A stretch of 22,926 bases of DNA from an uncultured Eggerthellaceae bacterium (GTDB taxonomy: Bacteria > Actinomycetota > Coriobacteriia > Coriobacteriales > Eggerthellaceae), in assembly GCA_910588435.1 (NCBI GenBank), contig CAJUPL010000026.1, positions 1-22,926 of the forward strand, in the 5' to 3' direction. Shown here piece after piece: positions 5,685 through 13,500 of the stretch (the first letter of the stretch is position 1; the number at the start of each line of letters is the position of its first letter). The notes under the pieces were generated by a model, which searched no databases, had not been told where the DNA came from, and saw nothing but the letters and a program-made list of their open reading frames with translations. The position numbers were made by a program, and so were the translations under genes.

Positions 5685-6533
5685 CTAACGCACATTCCCC
5701 AGATACACATGACGCAAGCGGGCGGCAGCAATGGCGCGCAGCCGGTGTATCAGCTCAACATCGGTGGCATTCGCATCCTGCATCTTGTAACACGGGAAGA
5801 ATCGAGTGATGTGCAGTGGGATGTCCGGCAAGATGCTAGCTAGCCACTCAGCCTCTTGCTCCATGTCCTCCTCTGAGTCAGAGATCCCAGGCACCACCAG
5901 CGTGGTCACCTCAACATGCACTCCGGCGTCATGCGCCGCGAGAATGTTCCTGCGCACAACCTCAAAGCCTCCCGGCGCACCCATACTCCGGTACCCGTCA
6001 TCGTTGAAGCACTTGAGGTCAACATTCATGGCAGACGTCACGGTGCAAGCCTCATCAAAGACGCTGGCATTCGCGTACCCGTTCGTCACCAGCACAAGAT
6101 CCAGCCCGGCGTCCTGCAACATCCGCCCGCAATCCATCAGGAACTCGGGCGATATCAGCGGCTCGTTGTACGTGATGGCAAGCCCGATGTTGCCCTCGCT
6201 TGCAAGCTGGACCGCTTTCGAAACCACTTGCTCAGGCGTCACGAACGTAGTGCGGGGCTGGCCGCACGCGCGCACCTGCGAGATGTCCGCGTTCTGGCAG
6301 AACGCGCACGCCATGTTGCACCCAAAGCTGCCGTATGACAGCACCAGCTTGCCCGGCCGGAAGCGCGCAAGCGGCTTCTTCTCTATAGGATCCAGCGAAA
6401 GCGATGCGGCTTGCCCGTAATTCAGGCTGACCACGCGCCCGTCCTGGATGCCCCTTGCGCCACAAAGCCCGGTGCCGCCTTCGCGAATGCGGCACTCATG
6501 CGGGCATACCGTGCATGTGAGCGCCTCTGTCAT
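5685..6533 (-). CDS. amrS: AmmeMemoRadiSam system radical SAM enzyme
   Basis: 282 residues. The radical SAM cluster motif is C72-x3-C76-x2-C79 in GCNMACAFCQN. An N-terminal set C7-x2-C10-x3-C14-x9-C24 (CTVCPHEC...LC) could hold another metal site, as in related activating-enzyme-like proteins. ITYNEPL and DLKCFND match the family core. The exact reaction is not established to my knowledge. The start ATG at 6533 overlaps the stop of the amrB-amrA gene as ATGA, so the two are translationally coupled. The protein ends straight after HVYLGNVR; longer family members continue with a cysteine-rich tail that is absent here. The stop codon TAG (5685-5687) lies inside a copy of the repeat core, so the repeat may have set the C-terminus. 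Confidence 0.88.
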   Translation of the reverse strand: MTEALTCTVCPHECRIREGGTGLCGARGIQDGRVVSLNYGQAASLSLDPIEKKPLARFRPGKLVLSYGSFGCNMACAFCQNADISQVRACGQPRTTFVTPEQVVSKAVQLASEGNIGLAITYNEPLISPEFLMDCGRMLQDAGLDLVLVTNGYANASVFDEACTVTSAMNVDLKCFNDDGYRSMGAPGGFEVVRRNILAAHDAGVHVEVTTLVVPGISDSEEDMEQEAEWLASILPDIPLHITRFFPCYKMQDANATDVELIHRLRAIAAARLRHVYLGNVR

Positions 6534-7978
6534 GTGTGTCGTACCACCTCGAAACGCTCAAGCTCAACGTCCGGCCCGAAGTGCGGGATGCCGGCCTTCG
6601 CGCACGCGATGGCGATCTGCTGCTCCGGCGTGTCCACGCCCTCAAGGTCAGGCAGCAAGAGGCCGCGGCGGCCGCCCATCGTGACGATCACGCCAAAGCG
6701 CTTGGCGTCCAGGTCCGCCACGTTCGCGGGCTCAGGCGGGAAGAGCACGTCCACGTTGATGGTGAGGTCTGGCAGCTCATCTGGCGAGATGGGTGGGAAG
6801 CGTGGGTCACGCGTGGCGGCGGACACCGCGTTCTGGATGACCTCTTCCGCAAGCGTTGGGCACGTTGGCTGGATGGTGCCGATGCAGCCGCGCAGGTCAT
6901 CCGTGCCGCGCATATGGATGGACACGAAGCAGCCCGCTTGCTGGGGCACGTCGGGCGGGAGCGTGACCTTGTCTGCGTCAGGCATCTGTCCGCTGCGAAC
7001 GAACTGGTTCACTGTCCTGTAGGCAAGGTCAACCAGCGCGTCCTGGCTGTAGCGGCCCTCCTCATCTGCGGCCCCGGAAGCAGGAGCGGACGTCTGCTCA
7101 GGCATGCTGGCGGAGTCAGGGGCGTTCGCGAAGTTCGCAGGGTTCTCAGTGCCGCCCTCCACTTGGAACGCGGCCACGCCGTACCCCACGCCGAACGGCC
7201 CTTCGTATGAGATCAGCTGGCTGTCAACGGTGGAGCCTTGCGTTTCCCTCAGCTCATCCAGCGCGGCCGCCATCATGATGAATCCGGACAGGCCGCACTC
7301 CGCGGCGTCACTGCACATCTTGCTCTCAAGGTCAGAGAAGCGGCTGAGGTCCCCGGACTTGACGATGTCCACAAAGGCGGCGTCGAACGCGGGGCCGGAT
7401 GGATGGAAGCCGTACGGGCCGTCCTCTTTCAGCTTGTGCGAAAGGTCCCCGCTGACCAGCAGCACCGTGCGGCGCCCCATTGCGTCTGCGGTGCGCGTGA
7501 TGCATCTGCCGAACGCCTCAAGCTGCGCGCGCGGAACGGCCGAGCCGCCCACGGAGACCACCTTGTAGGCGCTTGCGGGGTAGGCCTGGTCAAGGTAGTA
7601 GAGCGGCACCATCATCCCGTGGTCGAGCGGCTGGGCTTCGTCCTTTATGGGTCCGGCCGGGATGTCGCGGGCGCGGCATGCGCGCTCAAGGGCCGTGCGG
7701 AACTCTGCGTCGTAGGTCACAGTGAGCGTGACGTCAGGCACGCCGAACTGCGCCATGTTACCGGTAGCGCCCGTGCCGCCCGCAACGTAGATCCAGTCCG
7801 AGTAGTAAGCGGTGTGCGGGCTGATGATGACGATCGTGTCCGGCGAGTTCGCCGCGATCATGGCCGCCACCTGCTGGTAGCCGCGGATGGTGTCAGCGAT
7901 CTGCCGCTCCTGGCCGCGCCCAACCTCCGGGATGGCCAGCGGCGGATGCGGCAGGATGTATGCAGCTTCAAGGGACAT
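6530..7978 (-). CDS. Fused AmmeMemoRadiSam proteins B and A (Memo-AMMECR1)
   Basis: 482 residues joining two family members normally found as neighbours. The N-terminal part (about 1-270) is a Memo/class III extradiol dioxygenase-like domain: PHPP (H11), SPHTAYY (H55), PLDHGMMVP and SGDLSH are the expected metal-site blocks. A linker rich in Ala, Ser, Pro and Glu (about 280-305) follows. The C-terminal part (about 310-482) is an AMMECR1 domain with its LRGCIG signature at 362-367. The start at 7978 has a strong AAGGAGG five bases upstream; the frame stays open to 8065 but without a better site. The gene precedes amrS in an overlapping pair, so all three components of the system are made from one transcript. 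The biochemical product is not something I can state. Confidence 0.88.
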   Translation of the reverse strand: MSLEAAYILPHPPLAIPEVGRGQERQIADTIRGYQQVAAMIAANSPDTIVIISPHTAYYSDWIYVAGGTGATGNMAQFGVPDVTLTVTYDAEFRTALERACRARDIPAGPIKDEAQPLDHGMMVPLYYLDQAYPASAYKVVSVGGSAVPRAQLEAFGRCITRTADAMGRRTVLLVSGDLSHKLKEDGPYGFHPSGPAFDAAFVDIVKSGDLSRFSDLESKMCSDAAECGLSGFIMMAAALDELRETQGSTVDSQLISYEGPFGVGYGVAAFQVEGGTENPANFANAPDSASMPEQTSAPASGAADEEGRYSQDALVDLAYRTVNQFVRSGQMPDADKVTLPPDVPQQAGCFVSIHMRGTDDLRGCIGTIQPTCPTLAEEVIQNAVSAATRDPRFPPISPDELPDLTINVDVLFPPEPANVADLDAKRFGVIVTMGGRRGLLLPDLEGVDTPEQQIAIACAKAGIPHFGPDVELERFEVVRHT

Positions 7979-8093
7979 GCTGCCTCCTTTGCTCATGTGC
8001 ATGGAAGGGTAGCAACTTGCGAACTCCCCTGACCTGATGACCTCGCTCCGGTTAGCGAACTGCAACCAGCGCTCAGCTCATGCCCTCAATCCG

Positions 8094-8510
8094 GTGTCGC
8101 GGGCACGCTGTGCCCGCTCCATTTATTGCGGCCTTTAACTCATGATCATGCAAGCATGCTCATGAGTAGCGGCCTTGAAAGACTCCTGTGGACGTCTCTC
8201 TCCAATAGTTGACGCTTGTATCACAAGCGCAGTTGTCTTCCTCTATTTGTGGGCGCTTCCATTGGAAGCGCAGCATTGCGCCAGCAATGCGTAACTTGCC
8301 CGACAGGGCAAGAGCACCCGGCACCCAGTAACTGGTCAGGTCACCTAGCCTGGCGCAGACCATCTATCCGGGTATTTCGGGTTATCACCCTCATTACGCT
8401 GTGCTAGCGCACAGCTGCGTTCGCAATGCGAACGCCCACTCTTGGGGGGGGTAGCTGTGACAAGCATTGCAGCTGTCCACAAGAAAGGGAGGCTCAAGAC
8501 TTCAGTCTAA
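8094..8510 (+). repeat. Repeat block 3 between divergent amrB-A and the MoaE-like gene
   Basis: B hairpin GCGGGCAC/GTGCCCGC (8099-8117, tail TCCATTTATT); module C (8130-8174); E-type hairpins CGCTTGT-ATC-ACAAGCG (8213-8229) and GCGCTTCC-ATT-GGAAGCGC (8253-8271); F GCATTGC-GCCA-GCAATGC (8273-8290); G CTTGCCC-GACA-GGGCAAG (8295-8312); core CCTGGCGCAGA; GGGT-TATC-ACCC (8379-8390); H GCTGTGC-TAGC-GCACAGC (8398-8415); I GCGTTCGC-AAT-GCGAACGC (8417-8435); eight Gs (8444-8451). The right end CCACAAGAAAGGGA matches the inverted end of block 1 but the inverted B hairpin is missing. B points away from both neighbouring starts, so it does not terminate either gene. Confidence 0.85.
8130..8174 (+). repeat. 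Module C, block 3, divergent stem
   Basis: Same flanks GGCCTTTAACT and AGTAGCGGCC as other copies, but the stem is ACTCATGA (8138-8145) with TCATGAGT (8160-8167), one T-C mismatch, then CATGC/GCATG. Outside the flanks the sequence differs from the common version on both arms yet stays paired. Confidence 0.8.
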
Positions 8511-8513
8511 TTA

Positions 8514-8576
8514 TGACCAAAAAGGTCAATGACATTGCGCACGGGGCAGTGTCATTGACCTAGCAGGTCATATATT
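8514..8576. promoter_or_regulatory. Paired TGACC-N5-GGTCA dyads, copy 2, before the MoaE-like gene
   Basis: Dyads at 8514-8528 and 8556-8570, centres 42 bases apart. The 11-base arms GGTCAATGACA and TGTCATTGACC (8524-8534, 8550-8560) enclose TTGCGCACGGGGCAG, the exact reverse complement of the centre at 240-254. Outer flanks CTAAT-ATGACC and GGTCATATAT-GGG are in the same orientation in both copies. TATATT at 8571-8576 abuts the right dyad and could be a -10 box, about 60 bases before the MoaE-like start, so a bound regulator would overlap the promoter. No -35 is obvious. Confidence 0.5.
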
Positions 8577-8636
8577 GGGAAGCGGGGGTGTGCTAGCATC
8601 GTGCGCAACAAGCGGATGCGGATGAAAGGCGGCATG

Positions 8637-9032
8637 ATGGCGAAGACCGAACCCTCGATGGACGAATGGCTGGCGGAAGCGAAGCAGTCCCCTGAGGCTG
8701 ATCAGTGCGGCATGTTCCTGGTGCACAACGGCGTCGTTCGCGTGACCCCGAAGCGCGAGGTCCGCGAAGGCGTGCAGGGCATCGGCCAGGTTGCGCAGGT
8801 TGAGTTCTCCTACGATGCCGCCGGTGTGGACGCTGCCGTTGAGGAAGCGCTCACGTGGCCCGGCGTGCATTACGTCCGCGTCTGGCTGAACGAAGGCGCG
8901 CTCTCAGTGGGGCAGTCCATCATGTACGTCATCATCGGCGCGGACATCCGCCCGAACTGCATCGACGCGCTGCAGAAGCTGGTGGGTCACATCAAGAATG
9001 ACCTGGTGGTGGAGAAGGAAGTCTATGCGTAA
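8637..9032 (+). CDS. MoaE-like protein (molybdopterin synthase large-subunit family)
   Basis: 131 residues from the ATG at 8637; alternatives at 8634 and a GTG at 8601 exist. 8637 was preferred because AAAGG lies 7 bases upstream and the protein then starts MAKTEPSMDEW. Family features: CGMFLVHNGVVRVTPK near the N-terminus (MoaE has a beta strand ending GxVR), GALSVGQSIMYVII (MoaE GExSV segment), and a C-terminal HIKNDLVVEKEV with lysines at 120 and 127, the places of the two catalytic lysines of MoaE. The HR and second R positions of canonical MoaE are changed, so it is a divergent member and activity is uncertain. MoaE with MoaD converts cPMP to molybdopterin; no moaD is in the window. Its stop overlaps the serpin start by 8 bases. 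Twin operator dyads lie upstream. Confidence 0.65.
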   Translation: MAKTEPSMDEWLAEAKQSPEADQCGMFLVHNGVVRVTPKREVREGVQGIGQVAQVEFSYDAAGVDAAVEEALTWPGVHYVRVWLNEGALSVGQSIMYVIIGADIRPNCIDALQKLVGHIKNDLVVEKEVYA

Positions 9033-10398
9033 GCGCTCCCGCGCACTGCCCGCGGCGCTGGCGGGGGTTTTGGCCACAGGCGCGCTGGCGTGCACGGTGG
9101 CGTTCGCAGGCTGCACGTCCGGCACAGGCGGATTCGCAGGCGGCAACTCCGCCATCCCGGAAGGCGCCTCAAGCGCGCAGGAGCAGCAGGGCCCATCCGG
9201 GATGCTCTCCAACATCCAGCTGGTCACAGCAGACCAGGCCGGTGACCCGCTGCTGGCGTTCGCCGCGAACAGCACCATGGCGGTGCTGAACGGCCCGGAC
9301 GCCAACGGCCAAACGGACGCGCCGGACAGCATCGTCCAGAAGAACCTCTGCTTCTCGCCCACATCACTATATATGGGGCTCTCGCTCCTCGGCCTAGGCA
9401 CGCAAGGCACCACGCAAGAGCAGCTGCTGACGCTGCTAGGTGCTGAGGACGGGCAAGCGCTCCTGTCTGCGAACGCGGCCCTCAAGTCAGCGCTTGAGGA
9501 GACGTATTCGGACGCCGCCAAGATAGAGGTGGCGAACTCCGTCTGGGCGGGCGAGGGTTATCAGTTCACGGACGCTTTCCTGCAGGAGGTGCAGCAGCTC
9601 TCCGCGGGCGCGTACAGCGTCCAGTTCGGCACGAACGAGGCCAACCAGCAGATCTCATCGTGGGTGTCAGATGCCACCAGCGGCCTGTTGAAGCCGGAGA
9701 TCTCCACGCAGGACGGGCAGGCGGCGCTCCTTGCGAACACCGTCTACTTCAAGGACGCGTGGGCGAATCCGTTCAACACGGCGTCTGATGAGGTGGCAAG
9801 CTTCAACGCCCCGGGGCACACGCTGCAGACGAACTTCATGCGCCAGGAAGTTGATGATTCCAGCTACGCAGAGGGTGATGGCTGGACCGCCGCGCAGCTT
9901 GCGTTCACGGGCGGCGAGACCATGACGTTCGTTCGCGCTGACGAGGGCACGATGCTGTACCAATTGCTGGACAGCACGGATGAGGTGCTCAGCCTCTTGC
10001 AGATGGATGAGAAGCTGGAGCCGCGCACTGTTGACTGGTGGCTGCCGCGCTTCACGGTTGAGAGCCAGCTCAAAGAGCTCAAGGAGACATGCAAGGTGCT
10101 TGGCGTGGTGAACGCGTTCTCGCCGGAGAGCCCGGACGACTTCGCGCCCATGCTCCAGGTGGCGAACGGGGAGGATGCGGCTTTCTGCGTGTCAGACGTG
10201 ACGCAAGACGTGAAGCTCGAGCTTGACGAGGACGGTGTTGAGGCGGCGGCGTTCACGGCTGTCGGCATCGAGAAGATGGCGCTCATGCCGGAGACGGAGC
10301 CGGTGGAATTCAAGCTTGACAGGCCGTTCTTCTACTACGTGACGTCAGCTAGCGGGCACATCCTGTTCGCGGGCGTGGAGTACAACCCGGGGCTTTAG
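9025..10398 (+). CDS. Serpin-family protease inhibitor, predicted lipoprotein
   Basis: 457 residues. The N-terminus MRKRSR plus a hydrophobic stretch ends in lipobox AFAG-C30, predicting lipidation and an outer-face location. Residues about 32-70 are a small-residue-rich tether. Serpin core blocks are clear: NTVYFKDAWANPF, and the C-terminal DRPFFYYVTSASGHILFAGVEYNP. The hinge of the reactive loop reads EDGVEAAAFTAV; counting from the P15 glycine places P1 at Met418 (codon 10276-10278) with Ala at P1', suggesting elastase- or chymotrypsin-like targets. P9 Phe and P14 Val are unusual for a hinge. The start at 9025 has GAGAAGGAAG just upstream and overlaps the MoaE-like gene. Plausible role: protection against host or rival proteases (inference). 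No terminator is visible before nifJ. Confidence 0.9.
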   Translation: MRKRSRALPAALAGVLATGALACTVAFAGCTSGTGGFAGGNSAIPEGASSAQEQQGPSGMLSNIQLVTADQAGDPLLAFAANSTMAVLNGPDANGQTDAPDSIVQKNLCFSPTSLYMGLSLLGLGTQGTTQEQLLTLLGAEDGQALLSANAALKSALEETYSDAAKIEVANSVWAGEGYQFTDAFLQEVQQLSAGAYSVQFGTNEANQQISSWVSDATSGLLKPEISTQDGQAALLANTVYFKDAWANPFNTASDEVASFNAPGHTLQTNFMRQEVDDSSYAEGDGWTAAQLAFTGGETMTFVRADEGTMLYQLLDSTDEVLSLLQMDEKLEPRTVDWWLPRFTVESQLKELKETCKVLGVVNAFSPESPDDFAPMLQVANGEDAAFCVSDVTQDVKLELDEDGVEAAAFTAVGIEKMALMPETEPVEFKLDRPFFYYVTSASGHILFAGVEYNPGL

Positions 10399-10447
10399 CG
10401 CGCGCTCTTTGCAAGCAGAATACGCATTCGCAACAACCTAAGGGGCG

Positions 10448-10488
10448 CGCACGTGCGGGGTGACGTTCGCCATTACCATCAGGCGAAC
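10448..10488. promoter_or_regulatory. Palindrome and hairpin in the serpin-nifJ gap
   Basis: The 118-base gap before nifJ has a perfect 10-base palindrome CGCACGTGCG (10448-10457) and a hairpin GTTCGCC (10465-10471) with GGCGAAC (10482-10488). Neither has a T-tract, so a terminator is unlikely; they may be leader structure or an operator of nifJ. No clear promoter was found. Confidence 0.3.
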
Positions 10489-10516
10489 AGATCCAAGCAG
10501 CACGCAAGGAGCACCC

Positions 10517-13500
10517 ATGGCAGACGTGACCCAACAGGCACAGAGCAAAGAGCGCACCGGGGACGTGAAGACGCTTTCCGGCATGCAGGCCGCGGCGTAT
10601 GCGGCCTATGCGCTGTCAGATGTTGCAACCATCTTCCCCATCACGCCGGCAAGCCATATGTCGGAGCAGGTTGAGAAATGGTCCGTTGAGGGCCGCAAGA
10701 ACCTGATGGACCAGTGCGTTCAGGTGAAGGAGATGCAGTCCGAGAAGGGCGCGGCGGGCGCGCTGCACGGCGCGCTGTCGGGCGGCGCGCTGGCTTCCAC
10801 GTTCACGGCAAGCCAGGGCCTCATGCTGATGATCCCAAATATGTACAAGGTGTCCGGTGAGCTGCTGCCGGGTGTGTTCCACGTCACGTGCCGCAGCCTC
10901 TCCGCGCACGCGCTCTCCATCTTCGGTGACCACCAAGACCTCATGGCGGTCCGCGCAACCGGCTGCGCCATGCTTGGCAGCTCCAGCGTGCAGGAATGCA
11001 TGGACCTCTCGCTGGTGGCGCACCTGTCCGCAATACAGGGCAGCATCCCGTTCGTGCATTTCTTCGACGGCTTCCGCACGTCAGATGAGATCAGCACCGT
11101 TCGCATCATCAGCCAAGATGACATGGCGAAGGTGACTGACTGGGATGCCGTCAAGCGGTTCCGTGACTTAGCCATGGATCCGCTGCATCCTATGGTGCGC
11201 GGCACGGCGCAAAGCTCTGATGTCTACTTCCAGAACCGCGAGGCGCCGAACCGCCTGTATGACGCGCTGCCCGCCATAGTGCAGGCGAACATGGACAAGG
11301 TTGCCAGCCTAACCGGGCGGCAGTACCACCTGTTTGACTACCATGGCGCGCCGGATGCTGACTGCGTTGTGGTCACGATGGCGTCCTCGTGTGATGTGGT
11401 GTCGGAGACGGTTGACTACCTGAACGCGCACGGCCAGAAGGTGGGCCTGGTGAAGGTGCGCCTGTTCCGCCCGTTCGCGCCTGAAGCGCTGATGGCGACC
11501 ATCCCGGAAACGGCGCGCGTGATCTGTGCGCTCGACCGCACGAAGGAACCCGGCAGCCAAGGTGAGCCGCTCCTGCAAGACGTTGTGATGGCCGTGTATG
11601 ACTCCGGCCGCACAGCTCCGGATGGTTCGCCCATCAAGGTGATCGGCGGCAGGTATGGCCTCTCTTCCAAGGATTTCACGCCCACCATGGCGTCCGCCGT
11701 GTTCGCGAACATGGCTGCAAGCAAGCCCATGCCGCGCTTCACAGTTGGCATCACCGATGACCTCACGCACCTGTCCCTGCCGGTTGCGCCCTACATCAAC
11801 ACGCTGCCGCACAAGATGAACCAGAGCGTCTTCTACGGCTTCGGGTCAGACGGCACAGTTGGCGCTAACAAGCAGGCCGCGCGCCTGATCGCGGACGGCG
11901 CTGGCAAGTGGGTGCAGGAATACAGCTGGTTCGATTCGAAGAAATCCGGCGGCCTCACCATCAGCTACCTGCGCCTGGCTGATCAGCCCATACATTCGCC
12001 GTACCTGATAGAGGACGCGGATTACGTGGCGTGCCACAAGAGCATCTACGTTGAGCGCGGCTATCCGCTGACGGAGCGCTTGGGGGAGGGCGGCGTGTTC
12101 GTGCTCAACTCCGCCTGGACGCTGGATGACATGGAGCGCATCTTCCCCGATGAGCTGAAGCGCGGGATCGCCAGCAAGCACGCGCGCTTCTACAACATCG
12201 ACGCCGCCGCCCTGGCCGCCAAGGTGGGGCTTGGCAGCCGCATCAACATGATCATGGAGACGGTCTTCCTGAAGCTTGCGAACGTGATGCCCTTTGATGA
12301 GGCCGTTGCCGCGCTCAAGCGCGACGTTGCGGTGATGTATGCCAGCAAAGGTCAGGACGTGGTGCAGAAGAACATCCAAGCCATAGACGCCACCCTAGCT
12401 GAGCTGCACCAGATTGACTACCCGGCTTCATGGGCGGAGCTCAATGAACCCAATGGGGACGGGGCTATCGGGTTCCCTGACCTTCCGCCAACGCCATATG
12501 ACCCGCAGACGCCTTACGTGAAGGACGTCCTCTGGCCCATGGAGCGCCTTGAGGGCAACACGCTTCCAACGTCTGCGTTCGATCCGGCTGGCTTCACGCC
12601 GCTTGGGGGCACCGCGCATGAGAAGCGCCGCGTGGCGTTCCAAGTTCCCGAATGGGATCCCTACAAGTGCATCCATTGCTACCAATGCTCGCTCGTGTGC
12701 CCGCATGCTGCCATTCGCCCGTATCTGGCAACTGATGAGGAGTTGACTGGCGCGCCGGACGCGTTCGAAACAGTGCCGCCGTTCCGCAAAGAGCTGGCGG
12801 GGCTCAACTTCCGCATCCAGAACTACCCGGAGGATTGCGTGGGTTGCGGCAGTTGCGCGTACAACTGCCCGGCGCCCGGGAAAGCGCTCACCATGAAGCC
12901 GATCGAAACGCAGCTTCCAACCCAGAAGGAGAACCTGGCGTTCGCGCAGACGCACATCACGCTCAAGGATGACCTGCTGCCAGCAACGGACGTGCCCGGC
13001 ACGCAGCTAAAGCAGCCGCTGCTGGAGTTCTCAAGCTGCTGCGCGGGCTGCGGGGAGACGCCGCACGTGAAGATGCTGACGCAGCTCTTCGGCGAGCGCC
13101 TGATCATAGCGAACGCCACCGGCTGCTCCTCCATCTGGGGCGGTTACGCGCCCGCCATGCCGTATTGCAAGAGCCTGCACGGGCGCGGGCCCGCGTGGGG
13201 CAACTCGCTCTTCGAGGACAACGCGGAGTACGGCTACGGCATCATGAAGGCCGTGAAGGTGCGCAGGGCCAAGCTTGAGCAGGACGTTGAAGAGGCGCTC
13301 AAGCTGGGCGCGCGCGGCAATGAGGACGTTGCGAACGCCCTTCGCGCTTGGAAGGTTGTTCGGGATGACGGCGAGAAGTCACTGGCAGCGGGTGAGGCTT
13401 GCGTGTCTGCGATTTCGCCGCATGCGTCAGAGCATGAGGTCTACCAGCGACTGCTGGACAACAAGGATATGTTCCAGAAGAAGTCCGTCTGGGCAGTTGG

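Noticed and set aside
7979..8065. Longer N-terminus for the amrB-amrA gene.
   Set aside because: The strong AAGGAGG site and the family start at MSLEAAYILPHPP both favour 7978; the added residues look non-protein.
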